Source of the DNA: an uncultured Oscillospiraceae bacterium
Lineage (GTDB): Bacteria > Bacillota > Clostridia > Oscillospirales > Oscillospiraceae
Reading direction: 5' to 3'
DNA length: 28,356 nt
Assembly: GCA_900763995.1 (NCBI GenBank)
Contig: CAAFMK010000055.1
Location: 1-28,356, forward strand
The notes under the pieces were generated by a model that was not told where the DNA came from, searched no databases, and saw nothing but the letters and a program-made list of their open reading frames with translations. The position numbers were made by a program, and so were the translations under genes. How positions within the stretch are numbered: the first letter of the stretch is position 1; every line of letters starts with the position of its first letter. This document shows positions 12,489-21,787 of this stretch, piece after piece.

Positions 12489-14517
12489 GTTGGCTCACCT
12501 CTGAGAAATCTACCAGCTTGGTTCCGCCAGATACCCCATCAAAATAGAATTCCAATGTCTTGGTTCCAGTGCCTGTCAATGTAATTGGAACTCTGGCCTG
12601 CATACCAGCATCAATCATCTGATTGAAAATCTCTGTACCATCCATCATAACCTTCAGATTGATCAGCCCCTCTGCATCAGCGGGAAGATCAATATACACT
12701 GTTGTCGTGGTCTGTGTAGGCTTCGGTGGCGGCTCTGGCGGGATGGTACTTGGATCTGGGCCCATACTGATTTGAAGATTGACCTCCTTGCCCTCTTCCA
12801 CCTCTGTCTGGGCCACAGGGTACTGCGCCACGACCTTGCCCTTTTCCACGGTATCATCATAGACAGGGTCGATCTTTCCAACCACCAGTTTATTCAATGT
12901 AATGGTACTCTTGGCCTTCTCCTCTGTCATATCCAGCAGGCTTGGCATGATAAGGGTTTCCACCTTGGCCCCCTTACTCACCACCATCTGCACTGGTGTT
13001 CCAGGCGCAAGGGGAGTGTCTTTAAGCGGCGTATAGGAGATGACATGATTGACAGGGACATTATCATCAAATTCGTATTCTGGTGTCATGGGCTTCAGCC
13101 CCATCTCCAACAGCGTGGTGTAAGCTGTCTGAAAATCCTTTCCTGTCAAATCAATCATAGTGATGATTTCAGGGCCACCGCTGATGGTCACTGTAATCTC
13201 CGTCAGACTCTCTTTGACAGAGGTGCCTTCTTTTGGCTCCTGGTCAATAATGGTACCAGGGTCGGTGTCATCTGCCACTGTCTCCCCCTCTACCAAGACA
13301 AAATGCTCTCCAAACAGCTCTGTATCATCCTTTATTTCCTCATACACCTTGCCCATCAGATCGGGCACGGGGTAGGTGGGTGCTGGCTTTAGCATCTCTG
13401 AAAATACCGTATTCCACAAAAAGAGGAATACCAGCCCTACAAACAGCAGTACACCCCCTACCGCCAACACAATGGGCCATATGGGACTGTGTCGGACAGG
13501 TTCCTCATACTCCTCCTCGTCCTCATAGCTGCGCTCACGGCGCTGTTCCAGACTTCCCCCATAGGTACGATGGCCTGTCCCCCGTACATATCCATGGGGT
13601 GTGGTGTGAACCTGGGTTTTATCCAGATCGGATTCATCCTCCTCTTCTGGAGTAAAATCAGAAACACTGCACTCAAAGTTGATTTCCGGATTCTTCCGGA
13701 ACTCCTCTAAATCTGACAGCATCTCATCCGCAGAGGAGTACCGATGATCTGGATTGGAGGCCATCGCCTTCATGGTAATGATTTCCAGCGCCTCTGGAAT
13801 GGCGGGGTCCAGCTCTCTGGGGGAGAGCGGAATGGAGCTGATATGCTGAATGGCCACTGACACAGGGGTATCGCCCTCAAAGGGGAGCCGACCTGTGATC
13901 ATTTCATATAACACAACACCGGCAGAATAGAGGTCTGATCTGGCATCAATATGACTTCCTCTGGCCTGCTCTGGTGAAATATAGTGTACTGAGCCCAGTG
14001 CCTCCTGTGTCAGTGTACTATGTCCGCCTGAAGCAACTCTGGCAATGCCAAAGTCAGCGACCTTCACACTTCCATCCCGCAGCACCATGATATTATGGGG
14101 TTTAATATCCCGGTGGATGATCCCGCGGCTGTGGGCATGACCCAGGGCCTTGACGATCTGTGTAATAAAATACAGTGCTTCACGCCAGTTGAGCTTTGTC
14201 CCCTTTTTTTGCATATACTGCTTCAGATTGATGCCATCAATGAGCTCCATCACAATATACTCCAGCTCAGAGGAACGGCTTACATCATATACCGCCACAA
14301 TGTTGGGGTGGGACAGCATGGCGACCGCCTGGGACTCATCATGGAACCGCCGACGAAACTCCGCATCACGGGCCAGATCCTCGCGCAGGATCTTGATGGC
14401 CACCAATCTATTGAGACGGTGACACCTGGCCTTGTATACTCGGGCCATGCCGCCAGTGCCAACGACCTCCAGTATCTCGTATCGATTATCGAGTAATTTA
14501 CCAATATATGGATCCAC
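12481..14517 (-). CDS. prkC: PASTA-domain serine/threonine kinase PrkC (StkP/PknB family)
   Basis: This membrane kinase senses muropeptides or lipid II and phosphorylates cytosolic targets. The 678-residue protein has an N-terminal kinase domain (about 12-270) with GTGGMARVY, Lys42 in VAIKIL, HRDIKPHN with catalytic Asp137, and DFG at 155-157. A charged juxtamembrane region follows, then one membrane helix near residues 345-370 (IWPIVLAVGGVLLFVGLVF). The extracellular part carries three PASTA repeats: VPDLMGKVYEEI, MIDLTGKDFQTAYTTL and MPSLLDMTEEKAKSTI. After a proline-rich linker comes a C-terminal beta-rich module of about 75 residues. The start is GTG with GGGAGG about nine bases upstream. 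It lies 44 bases downstream of its cognate phosphatase gene prpC and overlaps rsgA. B. subtilis PrkC also has three or four PASTA units. Confidence 0.97.
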   Translation of the reverse strand: MDPYIGKLLDNRYEILEVVGTGGMARVYKARCHRLNRLVAIKILREDLARDAEFRRRFHDESQAVAMLSHPNIVAVYDVSRSSELEYIVMELIDGINLKQYMQKKGTKLNWREALYFITQIVKALGHAHSRGIIHRDIKPHNIMVLRDGSVKVADFGIARVASGGHSTLTQEALGSVHYISPEQARGSHIDARSDLYSAGVVLYEMITGRLPFEGDTPVSVAIQHISSIPLSPRELDPAIPEALEIITMKAMASNPDHRYSSADEMLSDLEEFRKNPEINFECSVSDFTPEEEDESDLDKTQVHTTPHGYVRGTGHRTYGGSLEQRRERSYEDEEEYEEPVRHSPIWPIVLAVGGVLLFVGLVFLFLWNTVFSEMLKPAPTYPVPDLMGKVYEEIKDDTELFGEHFVLVEGETVADDTDPGTIIDQEPKEGTSVKESLTEITVTISGGPEIITMIDLTGKDFQTAYTTLLEMGLKPMTPEYEFDDNVPVNHVISYTPLKDTPLAPGTPVQMVVSKGAKVETLIMPSLLDMTEEKAKSTITLNKLVVGKIDPVYDDTVEKGKVVAQYPVAQTEVEEGKEVNLQISMGPDPSTIPPEPPPKPTQTTTTVYIDLPADAEGLINLKVMMDGTEIFNQMIDAGMQARVPITLTGTGTKTLEFYFDGVSGGTKLVDFSEVSQHE

Positions 14518-14561
14518 GGTAAATATCCTCCCTTACTATCACTTCTTCGCTTATTGGATAT

Positions 14562-15275
14562 TCATCGACAAATCAGCACTACCGTCACATTGTCCGGTGC
14601 GCCTCGGTTCAGTGCAATATCCAACAGGCGCTGGCAGCAGGTGTTCTGATCTCCACCATGAATCACTTCATAGAGCATCTCCTGCTCCTCAACAACATTG
14701 CTCAACCCATCGCTGCACAGCAACAGGCAGTCACCTGGCATCAATGTCTGGTGAAAATAGTCAGCCATCAGCATTGGTTCTGCGCCCAATGCCCGGGTAA
14801 TGAGATTTTTATTGGGGTGTGTTCTGGCCTCTTCCCGGGTCAACTCTCCCCGCTGTACCAGATCCTCCACCAGGGAGTGATCCCGTGTCACCAGAAAGAT
14901 CCCTTCCTCATTGATATGGTAGGCACGGCTATCCCCCTCATTGAGGATCACCGCCTCCTGTTCATTGACCAGGGCCGCCACGATGGTTGTCCCCATACCA
15001 GTACAGTCCTGATCCTGGATGGATCTTTGGAACACTTTTTGATTGGCCACAGAGGCCGCAGATCTCATCCGCTCCTCTGCTGACGCTTCACTGTTTAAAA
15101 AGGTCTCCATGAATGCCTCTACAGCCATAGAGCTGGCCACATTGCCGGCACGAGCACCGCCCATCCCATCACACACCAGGGCGATCACCCGATCACCCTC
15201 CAGCATCTGGATTCCGTATGTGTCCTGATTTTGCTGCCGCACTGCACCTCGGTGGGTAATCCCCCATACCTGCAT
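14562..15275 (-). CDS. prpC: PP2C-type serine/threonine protein phosphatase PrpC/Stp1
   Basis: This metal-dependent phosphatase reverses PrkC phosphorylation. The PP2C motifs are all visible: THRGAVRQQNQDTYGI (RxxNeD at the N-terminus), VIALVCDGMGGARAGNVAS (DGMGG metal ligand), LNEGDSRAYHI, VTRDHSLVEDLV, LLLCSDGLSNVV and, at the end, GAPDNVTVVLI. It is 237 residues from the ATG at 15275. An adjacent in-frame GTG at 15278 is an equally possible start, since GAGAGG is seven to ten bases upstream. The gene follows rlmN by about 35 bases and precedes prkC, the standard Firmicutes pairing. Confidence 0.96.
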   Translation of the reverse strand: MQVWGITHRGAVRQQNQDTYGIQMLEGDRVIALVCDGMGGARAGNVASSMAVEAFMETFLNSEASAEERMRSAASVANQKVFQRSIQDQDCTGMGTTIVAALVNEQEAVILNEGDSRAYHINEEGIFLVTRDHSLVEDLVQRGELTREEARTHPNKNLITRALGAEPMLMADYFHQTLMPGDCLLLCSDGLSNVVEEQEMLYEVIHGGDQNTCCQRLLDIALNRGAPDNVTVVLICR

Positions 15276-15311
15276 CACTGTTCAACCTCTCTTCTGCCAG
15301 ACTTATTTTGG

Positions 15312-16346
15312 CTATGTGCCCTCCTGCATGGCTTTCCGGCGCAGCTGCCCACAGGAGGCGTCAATATCTCCGCCCAATCTGCGCCGCACAGTAACCGTCA
15401 CACCATGCCCCTCCAGCCGCTTCTGGAAGGCTCCTACCCTCCGGCTCGGCTTCAAGGGACTTTCCTCCACCTCATTGAGGGGGATCAGGTTGACATGGGC
15501 AGGGGCACCACGCAACCGCTTAGCCAACAGGTCTGCCTGCCAATCGCTGTCATTCACACCATCAATCATGGCATATTCATAGGATATGCGCCGCCCAGTG
15601 GATGTAAAATATCGGCGGCAGACATCCATCAGTTTCTCTACCCCCACACTTCGATTGACTGGCATGATCTTGGATCTTGTCTCATCATCTGGGGCGTGCA
15701 GGGAGACTGATAGTGTTAATTGTAACCCGAGCTGGGCCAATTTGTCAATTTGCTCCACCAGACCACAGGTTGAAAGGGAGATGTGGCGCATCCCGATATG
15801 CAGCCCGTCTGGATGGTTGACCAGCTCTAAAAATCGGAGCACCGTCTCCATGTTGTCCAGCGGCTCCCCAATCCCCATCAGCACAATATTGGAGATGGGT
15901 ACGCCACTATCTATTTGGGTAAACAAAACCTGGTCGATCATTTCAGCCGGTGTCAGATTGCGTACCCGTCCAGCCAGTGTAGAGGCGCAAAAGGCGCAGC
16001 CCATGCGGCATCCCACCTGACAGGAGATACACACAGTATTGCCGTGCTGATAGCGCATCAACACCGACTCCACACAGTTGCCGTCTGAAAGCTCCCACAG
16101 GTATTTTATCGTGCCATCCAGTGCAGAAACCTGTTTTCTGGCTACCTTTGGAACGGTCAGCTCACAGGTCTCACTCAGCTTCTGGCGCAGGGCCTTGGGC
16201 AGGTCACTCATCTCATCAAAGGAGGATATCCCTCGGTACAGCCACTGAAAAACCTGCTTTGCCCGAAAGGCTGGCTGGCCCTGTTCCTTAAGCCAAGCGG
16301 CCATCTCCTCCTGTGTCATTGATTTTATGTCAATCAAAGGGTTCAC
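15312..16346 (-). CDS. rlmN: Dual-specificity RNA methyltransferase RlmN (23S rRNA A2503 / tRNA A37)
   Basis: RlmN is a radical-SAM enzyme that makes 2-methyladenosine in 23S rRNA and some tRNAs. The Fe-S cluster motif CRMGCAFC has Cys at about 113, 117 and 120. A second catalytic Cys occurs in DIDASCGQL near the C-terminus, as required by the methyl-transfer mechanism. Other matches are AFRAKQVFQWLY, LMGIGEPLDNM and LTLSVSLHAPDD. The GTG at 16346 overlaps the rsmB stop as GTGA, which suggests coupling. A TTG three codons later (16337) has better ribosome-binding spacing and would give MIDIKSMTQEE, also family-like, so the start is uncertain by three residues. The length of about 344 is normal. 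Confidence 0.96.
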   Translation of the reverse strand: MNPLIDIKSMTQEEMAAWLKEQGQPAFRAKQVFQWLYRGISSFDEMSDLPKALRQKLSETCELTVPKVARKQVSALDGTIKYLWELSDGNCVESVLMRYQHGNTVCISCQVGCRMGCAFCASTLAGRVRNLTPAEMIDQVLFTQIDSGVPISNIVLMGIGEPLDNMETVLRFLELVNHPDGLHIGMRHISLSTCGLVEQIDKLAQLGLQLTLSVSLHAPDDETRSKIMPVNRSVGVEKLMDVCRRYFTSTGRRISYEYAMIDGVNDSDWQADLLAKRLRGAPAHVNLIPLNEVEESPLKPSRRVGAFQKRLEGHGVTVTVRRRLGGDIDASCGQLRRKAMQEGT

Positions 16347-17671
16347 TCCCCTTTTCGTAATTTACAAATGAAAAATCCGTCAGTTTCATGGCGGTGGGGC
16401 CACAGGGTCAGCATACCAGCTTCCACTGTGTCAACAGGCCCAGGCAAGACAAACTGTTCCGCTCTAAACTGGGGGTGGTGCTCCAAAAAGGACTGAACCA
16501 CCATCTCATTCTCCCGTTTCAACACCGTACAGGTGGAGTAGAGCAGGACACCGCCCTTTTTTACATAGCGGGCGGCATTGTCCAGTATAGCCCTTTGAAC
16601 AACGGGCAGATCTGCCAGGGGCTTGGGATCTTTATATCGAATATCTGGCTTTTTACCAATGACGCCCAGTCCAGAGCAGGGGGCATCCACCAGCACCAGA
16701 TCAAAGGCATTCTCCCACTCTGGACGAAATACCTTTCCATCCGCAGTCATTGGAGCAATTTGATCCAGACCGAGGCGATTTGCACCCGTCTGAATGAGTT
16801 TCTTTTTATGGGGATGGAGATCACAGGAGATGATCTCCCCCTGATTTTCCATAGCGATGGCCGCAGCAAAGGACTTTCCTCCCGGTGCGGCGCAGCAGTC
16901 CAGCACACGCATCCCCGCTTTTGGCCCTGCGGCCTGCACACACAGGCGGGAGGCCGGATCCTGGATATAGAAATGCCCCTCCTGGAAAGCGGTCAACCGC
17001 TCCAGATCCCCAGTTTTTGATAGGATCAGACAGTCGGCTAACCAGGGATGCAGCCCTACCTCCACCCCCTCTGACTCCAGCTCTTTTATCAGCTTTTCCG
17101 CTGTAATTTTGGTGGTATTCACCATAGCAGTCATGGGGGGGCGGCTATTGTGTACCTTGAGAAGTGCCTCGGTCTCCTCTGCCCCAATGCTGGCACAGTA
17201 TTCTTTGACCAGCCATTTGGGGTGAGAGTACTGGATCGAGAGCCTCTCTACAACATCTGTTTGTGGGATCTCAGGCAGCTGGTGGAGATTGCGTTCTATG
17301 GTACGCAGTATCCCGTTTACCATTCCAGCGGCCCGTGGATTTTTACAGTGGGTACGGCTCATTTCCACTGAGCGGTTCACCGCCGCACTGTGGGGGATCT
17401 TATCCAAAAACAGCATTTGGTATGCCCCGAGACGCAGGGCCTGGAGTACCTTACTCTCCATCCGCTTCAGAGGCATATTGGAGAATTTGGATAAGTAAAA
17501 ATCCAGCAGCAGCTGATTTTGGAGCACACCAAAGCACAGCTGTGTGGCCAGAGCTCCATCACGACTGTCAAGCTTTGCCTGTGTCAGCAGTTTTTTTAAT
17601 ATCTGATCTGACCATCCGCCCTGCTGCTGGCTGGCATTCAGGGTCAGAAGGGCCACCTCTCTTGCGTCCAT
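16343..17671 (-). CDS. rsmB: 16S rRNA (cytosine-967-C5)-methyltransferase RsmB (Sun)
   Basis: RsmB methylates C967 of 16S rRNA. An N-terminal NusB-like RNA-binding domain (about residues 1-140) contains REVALLTLNASQQQGGW and LRLGAYQMLFLDKIPHSAAVN. It precedes a NOL1/NOP2/Sun methylase domain with VLDCCAAPGGKSFA (SAM loop), VLVDAPCSGLGVIGKKPDI (motif IV Cys) and LLYSTCTVLKRENE (catalytic Cys, motif VI). The ATG at 17671 (442 residues) has GGAGG eight bases upstream and gives the expected MDAREVAL start. An upstream TTG at 17698 would only add residues encoded by the ribosome binding site region. The gap to fmt is about 100 bases and holds a small 7-bp hairpin (17703-17720), but no gene. Confidence 0.96.
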   Translation of the reverse strand: MDAREVALLTLNASQQQGGWSDQILKKLLTQAKLDSRDGALATQLCFGVLQNQLLLDFYLSKFSNMPLKRMESKVLQALRLGAYQMLFLDKIPHSAAVNRSVEMSRTHCKNPRAAGMVNGILRTIERNLHQLPEIPQTDVVERLSIQYSHPKWLVKEYCASIGAEETEALLKVHNSRPPMTAMVNTTKITAEKLIKELESEGVEVGLHPWLADCLILSKTGDLERLTAFQEGHFYIQDPASRLCVQAAGPKAGMRVLDCCAAPGGKSFAAAIAMENQGEIISCDLHPHKKKLIQTGANRLGLDQIAPMTADGKVFRPEWENAFDLVLVDAPCSGLGVIGKKPDIRYKDPKPLADLPVVQRAILDNAARYVKKGGVLLYSTCTVLKRENEMVVQSFLEHHPQFRAEQFVLPGPVDTVEAGMLTLWPHRHETDGFFICKLRKGE

Positions 17672-17774
17672 GGCTTTTGCCTCCTCATTTCTTTTCAAGA
17701 CTGGTTTGACCCATCAAACCGAATGTTTGCAACGGCACCATGGGCGCAATATGACAGTATTCTGCCACTCTTTG

Positions 17775-18695
17775 TCAGCTCAGGGGATGTCCTCTTAAAT
17801 AATCACCCACTGACATACGCCGGGAACCCGGTGCCTGAAGCTCTAAAATACGAAGTATCTGCCCATCTCCACAGGCCATATCAATACCATCGGCGCAGGC
17901 CGCCACTACTGCTCCAGCCTGTGCCCGTGTCTTTTGTCCCAACAGTACAGAACGAAATACCTTGACCATATCCCCGGAAATGGCCTCTGTGGCGGTAGCT
18001 GGCCAGGGATTCAGCCCTCGGATCTTATTGTGAATGACCTTTGCAGGGGCTGTCCAATCAATGGTACTCATCTTTCTGGACAGCATAGGGGCATAGGTCA
18101 CCTGTGCCGGGTCTTGTGGTGTGCGCACAGCTGTACCTGCTGCAATCTGCTCTACCACCTGAACCAGCAGTGTCCCACCCAGCTGGGCCAGACGGTCATG
18201 CACCTGCTCCACGATCTCGTCAGGGCCAATAGGGGTCTTGATCTGGGAAATGATGTCACCAGCATCCAGCTCGTGTGCCATATCCATAATGGTAACACCA
18301 GTCTCTTCCTCCCCATTGACCACAGCCCAGTGGATGGGTGCCGCCCCACGGTACTTTGGCAGCAAGGAGGAGTGGACATTGATACATCCCTTTGGGGGCA
18401 AAGACAGGATCTCATCTGGCAAAACCTTTCCATAGGCCGCCACAACGATCAGCTCTGGGGCCAGTTCTTTCAGCTGCTCCAGCGCCTGTCCATCCCGCAG
18501 GGTGGTTGGCTGAAAGACAGGAATCTCATGCTCCAGTGCACAGCTTTTCACAGGGGTAGGCTGTAGCTTGTTCTGGTGCCGTCCAACCGGCTTATCCGGC
18601 TGACTGAACACTCCACACACCTGATGTCCCGCCTGTATCAGGGCACTGAGTGAGGGTACTGCGAAATCAGGGGTGCCCATAAAGACGATCCTCAT
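17775..18695 (-). CDS. fmt: Methionyl-tRNA formyltransferase
   Basis: Fmt adds a formyl group from 10-formyl-THF to initiator Met-tRNA. The 306-residue sequence starts MRIVFMGTPDFAVPSL. It contains VVAAYGKVLP and the folate-binding and catalytic block INVHSSLLPKYRGAAPIHW, with the N-H-D catalytic set visible as INVH and HELDAGDI. The C-terminal OB-like domain begins around residue 205 (MSTIDWTAPAKVIHNKIRGL). The start overlaps the def stop in an ATGA junction, so Fmt and the deformylase that undoes its work are made together, as in most bacteria. Confidence 0.97.
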   Translation of the reverse strand: MRIVFMGTPDFAVPSLSALIQAGHQVCGVFSQPDKPVGRHQNKLQPTPVKSCALEHEIPVFQPTTLRDGQALEQLKELAPELIVVAAYGKVLPDEILSLPPKGCINVHSSLLPKYRGAAPIHWAVVNGEEETGVTIMDMAHELDAGDIISQIKTPIGPDEIVEQVHDRLAQLGGTLLVQVVEQIAAGTAVRTPQDPAQVTYAPMLSRKMSTIDWTAPAKVIHNKIRGLNPWPATATEAISGDMVKVFRSVLLGQKTRAQAGAVVAACADGIDMACGDGQILRILELQAPGSRRMSVGDYLRGHPLS

Positions 18696-19183
18696 TCCTC
18701 ATCCTCCGGCTCCATGGCATCCAATTCCTCACTGGTATACAGCCGCTCAGTCAACTCTACATAGAGGTGCCCCTCCAGATGGCTGAGTTCATGGCAGAAG
18801 CACCGGGCGGTCAAATCGCGCCCCTCTACCTCAAACCAGGAACCATTGCGATCTTGTGCCTTGACCTTCACCCACTCAGGGCGCTTCACATAGCCCCACT
18901 TTCCTGGAATAGACAAACAGCCCTCCAGACCATCCTGCTCCCCCTTTTGATCTATGATCTCCGGGTTGACAAGCTCCAGCATCTGGCCATTTTCATCCAC
19001 CACGATCACAGCTCGACGAAGAATCCCGATCTGTGGGGCTGCCAGCCCCACGCCGTTGGCCTTGGTCAGTGTCTCCTTCAGATCATCCAGCAGATCTGCC
19101 AGCTTATCATCAAAATTACTGACTGGGTGACATACTTTATTCAGTGCAGGGTCACCCTGGGTTAAAATCCTTCTAATTGCCAT
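18692..19183 (-). CDS. def: Peptide deformylase
   Basis: Def removes the N-formyl group from nascent proteins with a divalent metal, usually Fe2+. The three active-site motifs are GVGLAAPQIG (motif 1), EGCLSIPG (motif 2, Cys metal ligand) and CHELSHLEG (motif 3, HExxH with two His ligands). I chose the ATG at 19183 (163 residues, MAIRRILTQGDP) because AAAGGAG lies eight bases upstream and the family starts there. An upstream in-frame start at 19231 is not supported. The short size and motif 2 suggest a type 1B-like bacterial deformylase. It is followed without a gap by fmt. Confidence 0.96.
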   Translation of the reverse strand: MAIRRILTQGDPALNKVCHPVSNFDDKLADLLDDLKETLTKANGVGLAAPQIGILRRAVIVVDENGQMLELVNPEIIDQKGEQDGLEGCLSIPGKWGYVKRPEWVKVKAQDRNGSWFEVEGRDLTARCFCHELSHLEGHLYVELTERLYTSEELDAMEPEDEE

Positions 19184-19255
19184 GGTTTTGACTCCTTTTT
19201 CTATTTTGTATGGGACAAGCTCATCTGTCATTCTGTTCGTATCCAGATGGTTGTC

Positions 19256-21724
19256 CTAATTGTTATAGGGGTTTATATCCACATAGATGGATACACCCTT
19301 ATTTTCCTTATCCTTGCAGGCTGCACGGAGCATATAGGCCAAAAGCCCTCTTATTTCCTTGTTGCCTTGGCCAACCCAGGTCAGCCGATAGCGATAGCGG
19401 TTATTGACCTTGGCCACCGCTGTTGGCGCAGGCCCCAGAAGCTGCCACTTCACATCTCTGCCCAGCAGTGCTCCCTCCAATCCCTGTTTCAGACGAATAC
19501 AGCACCGCAGCACAGCCCCTTCATCCAACCCTGATGCAGTGATTACCACCATATCTGCATAGGGTGGGTAGCTGCGCATCTGGCGCAGCATAATTTCCAT
19601 CTCGTAAAAGCTGTCATAATCCTGACAGGTGGCACATCGAATCACATCATTTTCCGGTGTGTAGGTCTGAATGATGGCCCGCCCCGCCTTCTCTCCACGC
19701 CCCGCCCGACCCACTACCTGTGTAATCAGGGAAAAGGTGCGCTCTCCTGCCCGAAAATCATCTACATACAAGGACAGATCTGGGGCGATGGCTCCCACCA
19801 AAGTGACATTTTCAAAGTCCAATCCCTTGGCCACCATCTGTGTTCCAACCAAAATAGGGATGCGCTCCTTTTGGAACCGCTCCAGCAGCTTCTCATGGGG
19901 CTGGGCCGCTGAAATCGTATCCGCATCCATGCGGAGCACCTCCGCCCATGGAAAAAGCTCCTGAAGATCCTCCTGCACCCGCTGGGTGCCCAAGCCGATG
20001 AAGTTTAACAGGCCACCACAGGAGGGACATCTGGGAGGCAGGGGCTGGGAGTGTCCACAGTAGTGACACATCAGACGGTGATTGGCTGAGTGATAGGTCA
20101 GCTTTACAGAACACCTTGGACACTCAGGCACCTGACCACACTCTCCGCAGGAGACCATGCGACTGGCACCCCGGCGGTTGAGAAACAAGATGGACTGCTC
20201 CCCTTTTTTAAGGTTGATCTCCAGCTCCTGGCGCAGCACCTGACTAATGCTGGAGTTGTTTCCCTGGCGCAGCTCATCCTTCATATCCGCAATGATGACA
20301 CGGGGCAATTCCCGTTGGTTGTAACGCTGATGCATCTCAAACAGGGCATAGTGTCCCTGTTTGGCCTGATACATGGATTCCACCAGTGGTGTGGCCGATC
20401 CCAGCACCAGCAGCGCATGATGCTGGACACAGCGGTACTTTGCGATCTCACGGGCGTGATAGCGGGGGGCTGTCTCAGATTTATAGCTGCTCTCCTGCTC
20501 CTCATCCAGAATGATAAGCCCCAGGTGATCCAGTGGCGCAAAAACAGCGGAGCGTGTCCCAACCACCACCTGTGCCTCTCCCCGTCTGGCCCTTTTCCAT
20601 TCATCGTACCGCTCCCCTGCCCGCAAGGAGCTGTGAAGCACCGCCACCTGACGGCCAAAATGTGCGGAAAAGATCCGCAAAAGCTGTGGTGTCAGCACAA
20701 TTTCCGGCACCAAGACCAATGCGGTTCGCCTGCGGGAGAGGGTCTGCTGGATCAGGCGAATATACACCTGTGTTTTTCCGCTGCCTGTCACACCATGGAG
20801 CAGCGCAGCTGCCGCTTTCCCCTGACAGGCCAGCCTGTCCAGCCCCTCAAAGGCCTTTTGCTGCTCCTGATTCAGGATTGGAGTGGACGCCGGCTGTACA
20901 TCATCCAGTGGGGCACGGCGCAGCACTTCCTGCACCTCCAGGGTCAGGATACCACTTTTCTCCAGAGATTTGATGGTAGGCATAGATGCCCCTGTGAAGT
21001 AGCACAACTCTTTCACGCTGGCCGCTCCAAGGGTGCTGAGCAGTTCTGTCACACTGTAGCGCAGTGGGGCGGATTTTCGTCTGGGTGTCACTATCGCCAT
21101 GGCATCCTCTGCCGGAATAGCCAGCACAGCCAGCTTTTCCGTCTTATCCCCCACTCCACGCTGTGTGTTGGTTTCCAAATTGGCCACTCCACATTGGATC
21201 AGCCGATGGATTGCGGAATTTGGATTTTTTGATCCAAAGGCCAGACGAATCTGCTCCATATCCCCTTTTCCACCCCAGCTCCACAAAAGATCTAACAGCT
21301 GGGTGGTATTGGGACTGTTCTCGGCCACTGCATAGGCTTGTTCCCGGTTGATACCCTGCTTGAGTACCACACTATCCCGCAATGAGAAATACAGCCCCGC
21401 TGGCAGCATCACTTTCACACAGTCGTACACTGTGCAAAAATAGCGCTCTCTCATCCACAAAGCCAGTTGGATTCCACTGTGATCCAAAATCGGTTCCTCA
21501 TCCAGGGATGCCTGAATCATTTTAAGGGTATTCCCCACAGAATTGGCTTCATAGATAGAGAGTACGATCCCATCTGACCCCCGGTTTCCAGCGGCAAAGG
21601 GTACCAGCACACGCATACCGGGTTTTAAGGTGCTCTCCAGCTCCTGTGGGATCAAATAGTCATAAGGGCGGTCACTGACATAGACTGCCCTGGCTACGGC
21701 CACCTTTGCAATTTTTCTTCCCAT
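19256..21724 (-). CDS. priA: Primosomal protein N' (PriA), replication-restart helicase
   Basis: PriA is a 3'-5' superfamily 2 helicase that reloads the replisome at stalled forks. The 822-residue protein has an N-terminal 3'-DNA-binding domain with VYVSDRPYDYLIPQEL, and a winged-helix region. The helicase core includes LLHGVTGSGKTQVYI (Walker A), ILDEEQESSYK (Walker B) and VVGRAGRGEKAGR (motif VI). The zinc-binding insert has paired cysteines, with CGECGQVPECPRC, CHYCGH and CPSCGG. Walker B reads DEEQ where B. subtilis and E. coli have DEEH; I believe other Clostridia share this. AAGGGGGTG precedes the ATG. It lies between rpoZ and def, with no coaBC. Confidence 0.97.
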   Translation of the reverse strand: MGRKIAKVAVARAVYVSDRPYDYLIPQELESTLKPGMRVLVPFAAGNRGSDGIVLSIYEANSVGNTLKMIQASLDEEPILDHSGIQLALWMRERYFCTVYDCVKVMLPAGLYFSLRDSVVLKQGINREQAYAVAENSPNTTQLLDLLWSWGGKGDMEQIRLAFGSKNPNSAIHRLIQCGVANLETNTQRGVGDKTEKLAVLAIPAEDAMAIVTPRRKSAPLRYSVTELLSTLGAASVKELCYFTGASMPTIKSLEKSGILTLEVQEVLRRAPLDDVQPASTPILNQEQQKAFEGLDRLACQGKAAAALLHGVTGSGKTQVYIRLIQQTLSRRRTALVLVPEIVLTPQLLRIFSAHFGRQVAVLHSSLRAGERYDEWKRARRGEAQVVVGTRSAVFAPLDHLGLIILDEEQESSYKSETAPRYHAREIAKYRCVQHHALLVLGSATPLVESMYQAKQGHYALFEMHQRYNQRELPRVIIADMKDELRQGNNSSISQVLRQELEINLKKGEQSILFLNRRGASRMVSCGECGQVPECPRCSVKLTYHSANHRLMCHYCGHSQPLPPRCPSCGGLLNFIGLGTQRVQEDLQELFPWAEVLRMDADTISAAQPHEKLLERFQKERIPILVGTQMVAKGLDFENVTLVGAIAPDLSLYVDDFRAGERTFSLITQVVGRAGRGEKAGRAIIQTYTPENDVIRCATCQDYDSFYEMEIMLRQMRSYPPYADMVVITASGLDEGAVLRCCIRLKQGLEGALLGRDVKWQLLGPAPTAVAKVNNRYRYRLTWVGQGNKEIRGLLAYMLRAACKDKENKGVSIYVDINPYNN

Positions 21725-21749
21725 GGCCGCACCCCCTTAAACGCAAGGA

Positions 21750-21787
21750 AAGCAAGCGAAGGGGGCTCCCCCTCCCTACGCTTGCTT
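21750..21787 (-). other. Intercistronic GC-rich hairpin between rpoZ and priA
   Basis: Outer arms 21750-21758 and 21779-21787 (AAGCAAGCG/CGCTTGCTT) enclose a GGGGG/CCCCC inner pairing at 21761-21772. It sits in the 71-base gap between the rpoZ stop and the priA ATG. The minus-strand exit TTTCCTTGCGTTT has only weak T-richness, so it may be an attenuator or an RNA-processing or stability element within the operon. Confidence 0.5.

Noticed and set aside
17703..17720. 7-bp hairpin (GGTTTGA/TCAAACC) between fmt and rsmB
   Set aside because: It is short and has no T-run. It could arise by chance and there is no sign that it ends transcription in this operon.
20090..21232. Plus-strand open frame of 380 codons
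   Set aside because: It lies entirely opposite priA, whose motifs are unmistakable on the minus strand. The plus-strand translation has no recognisable domain and is rich in Cys, His and Gln, as expected from an antisense frame.
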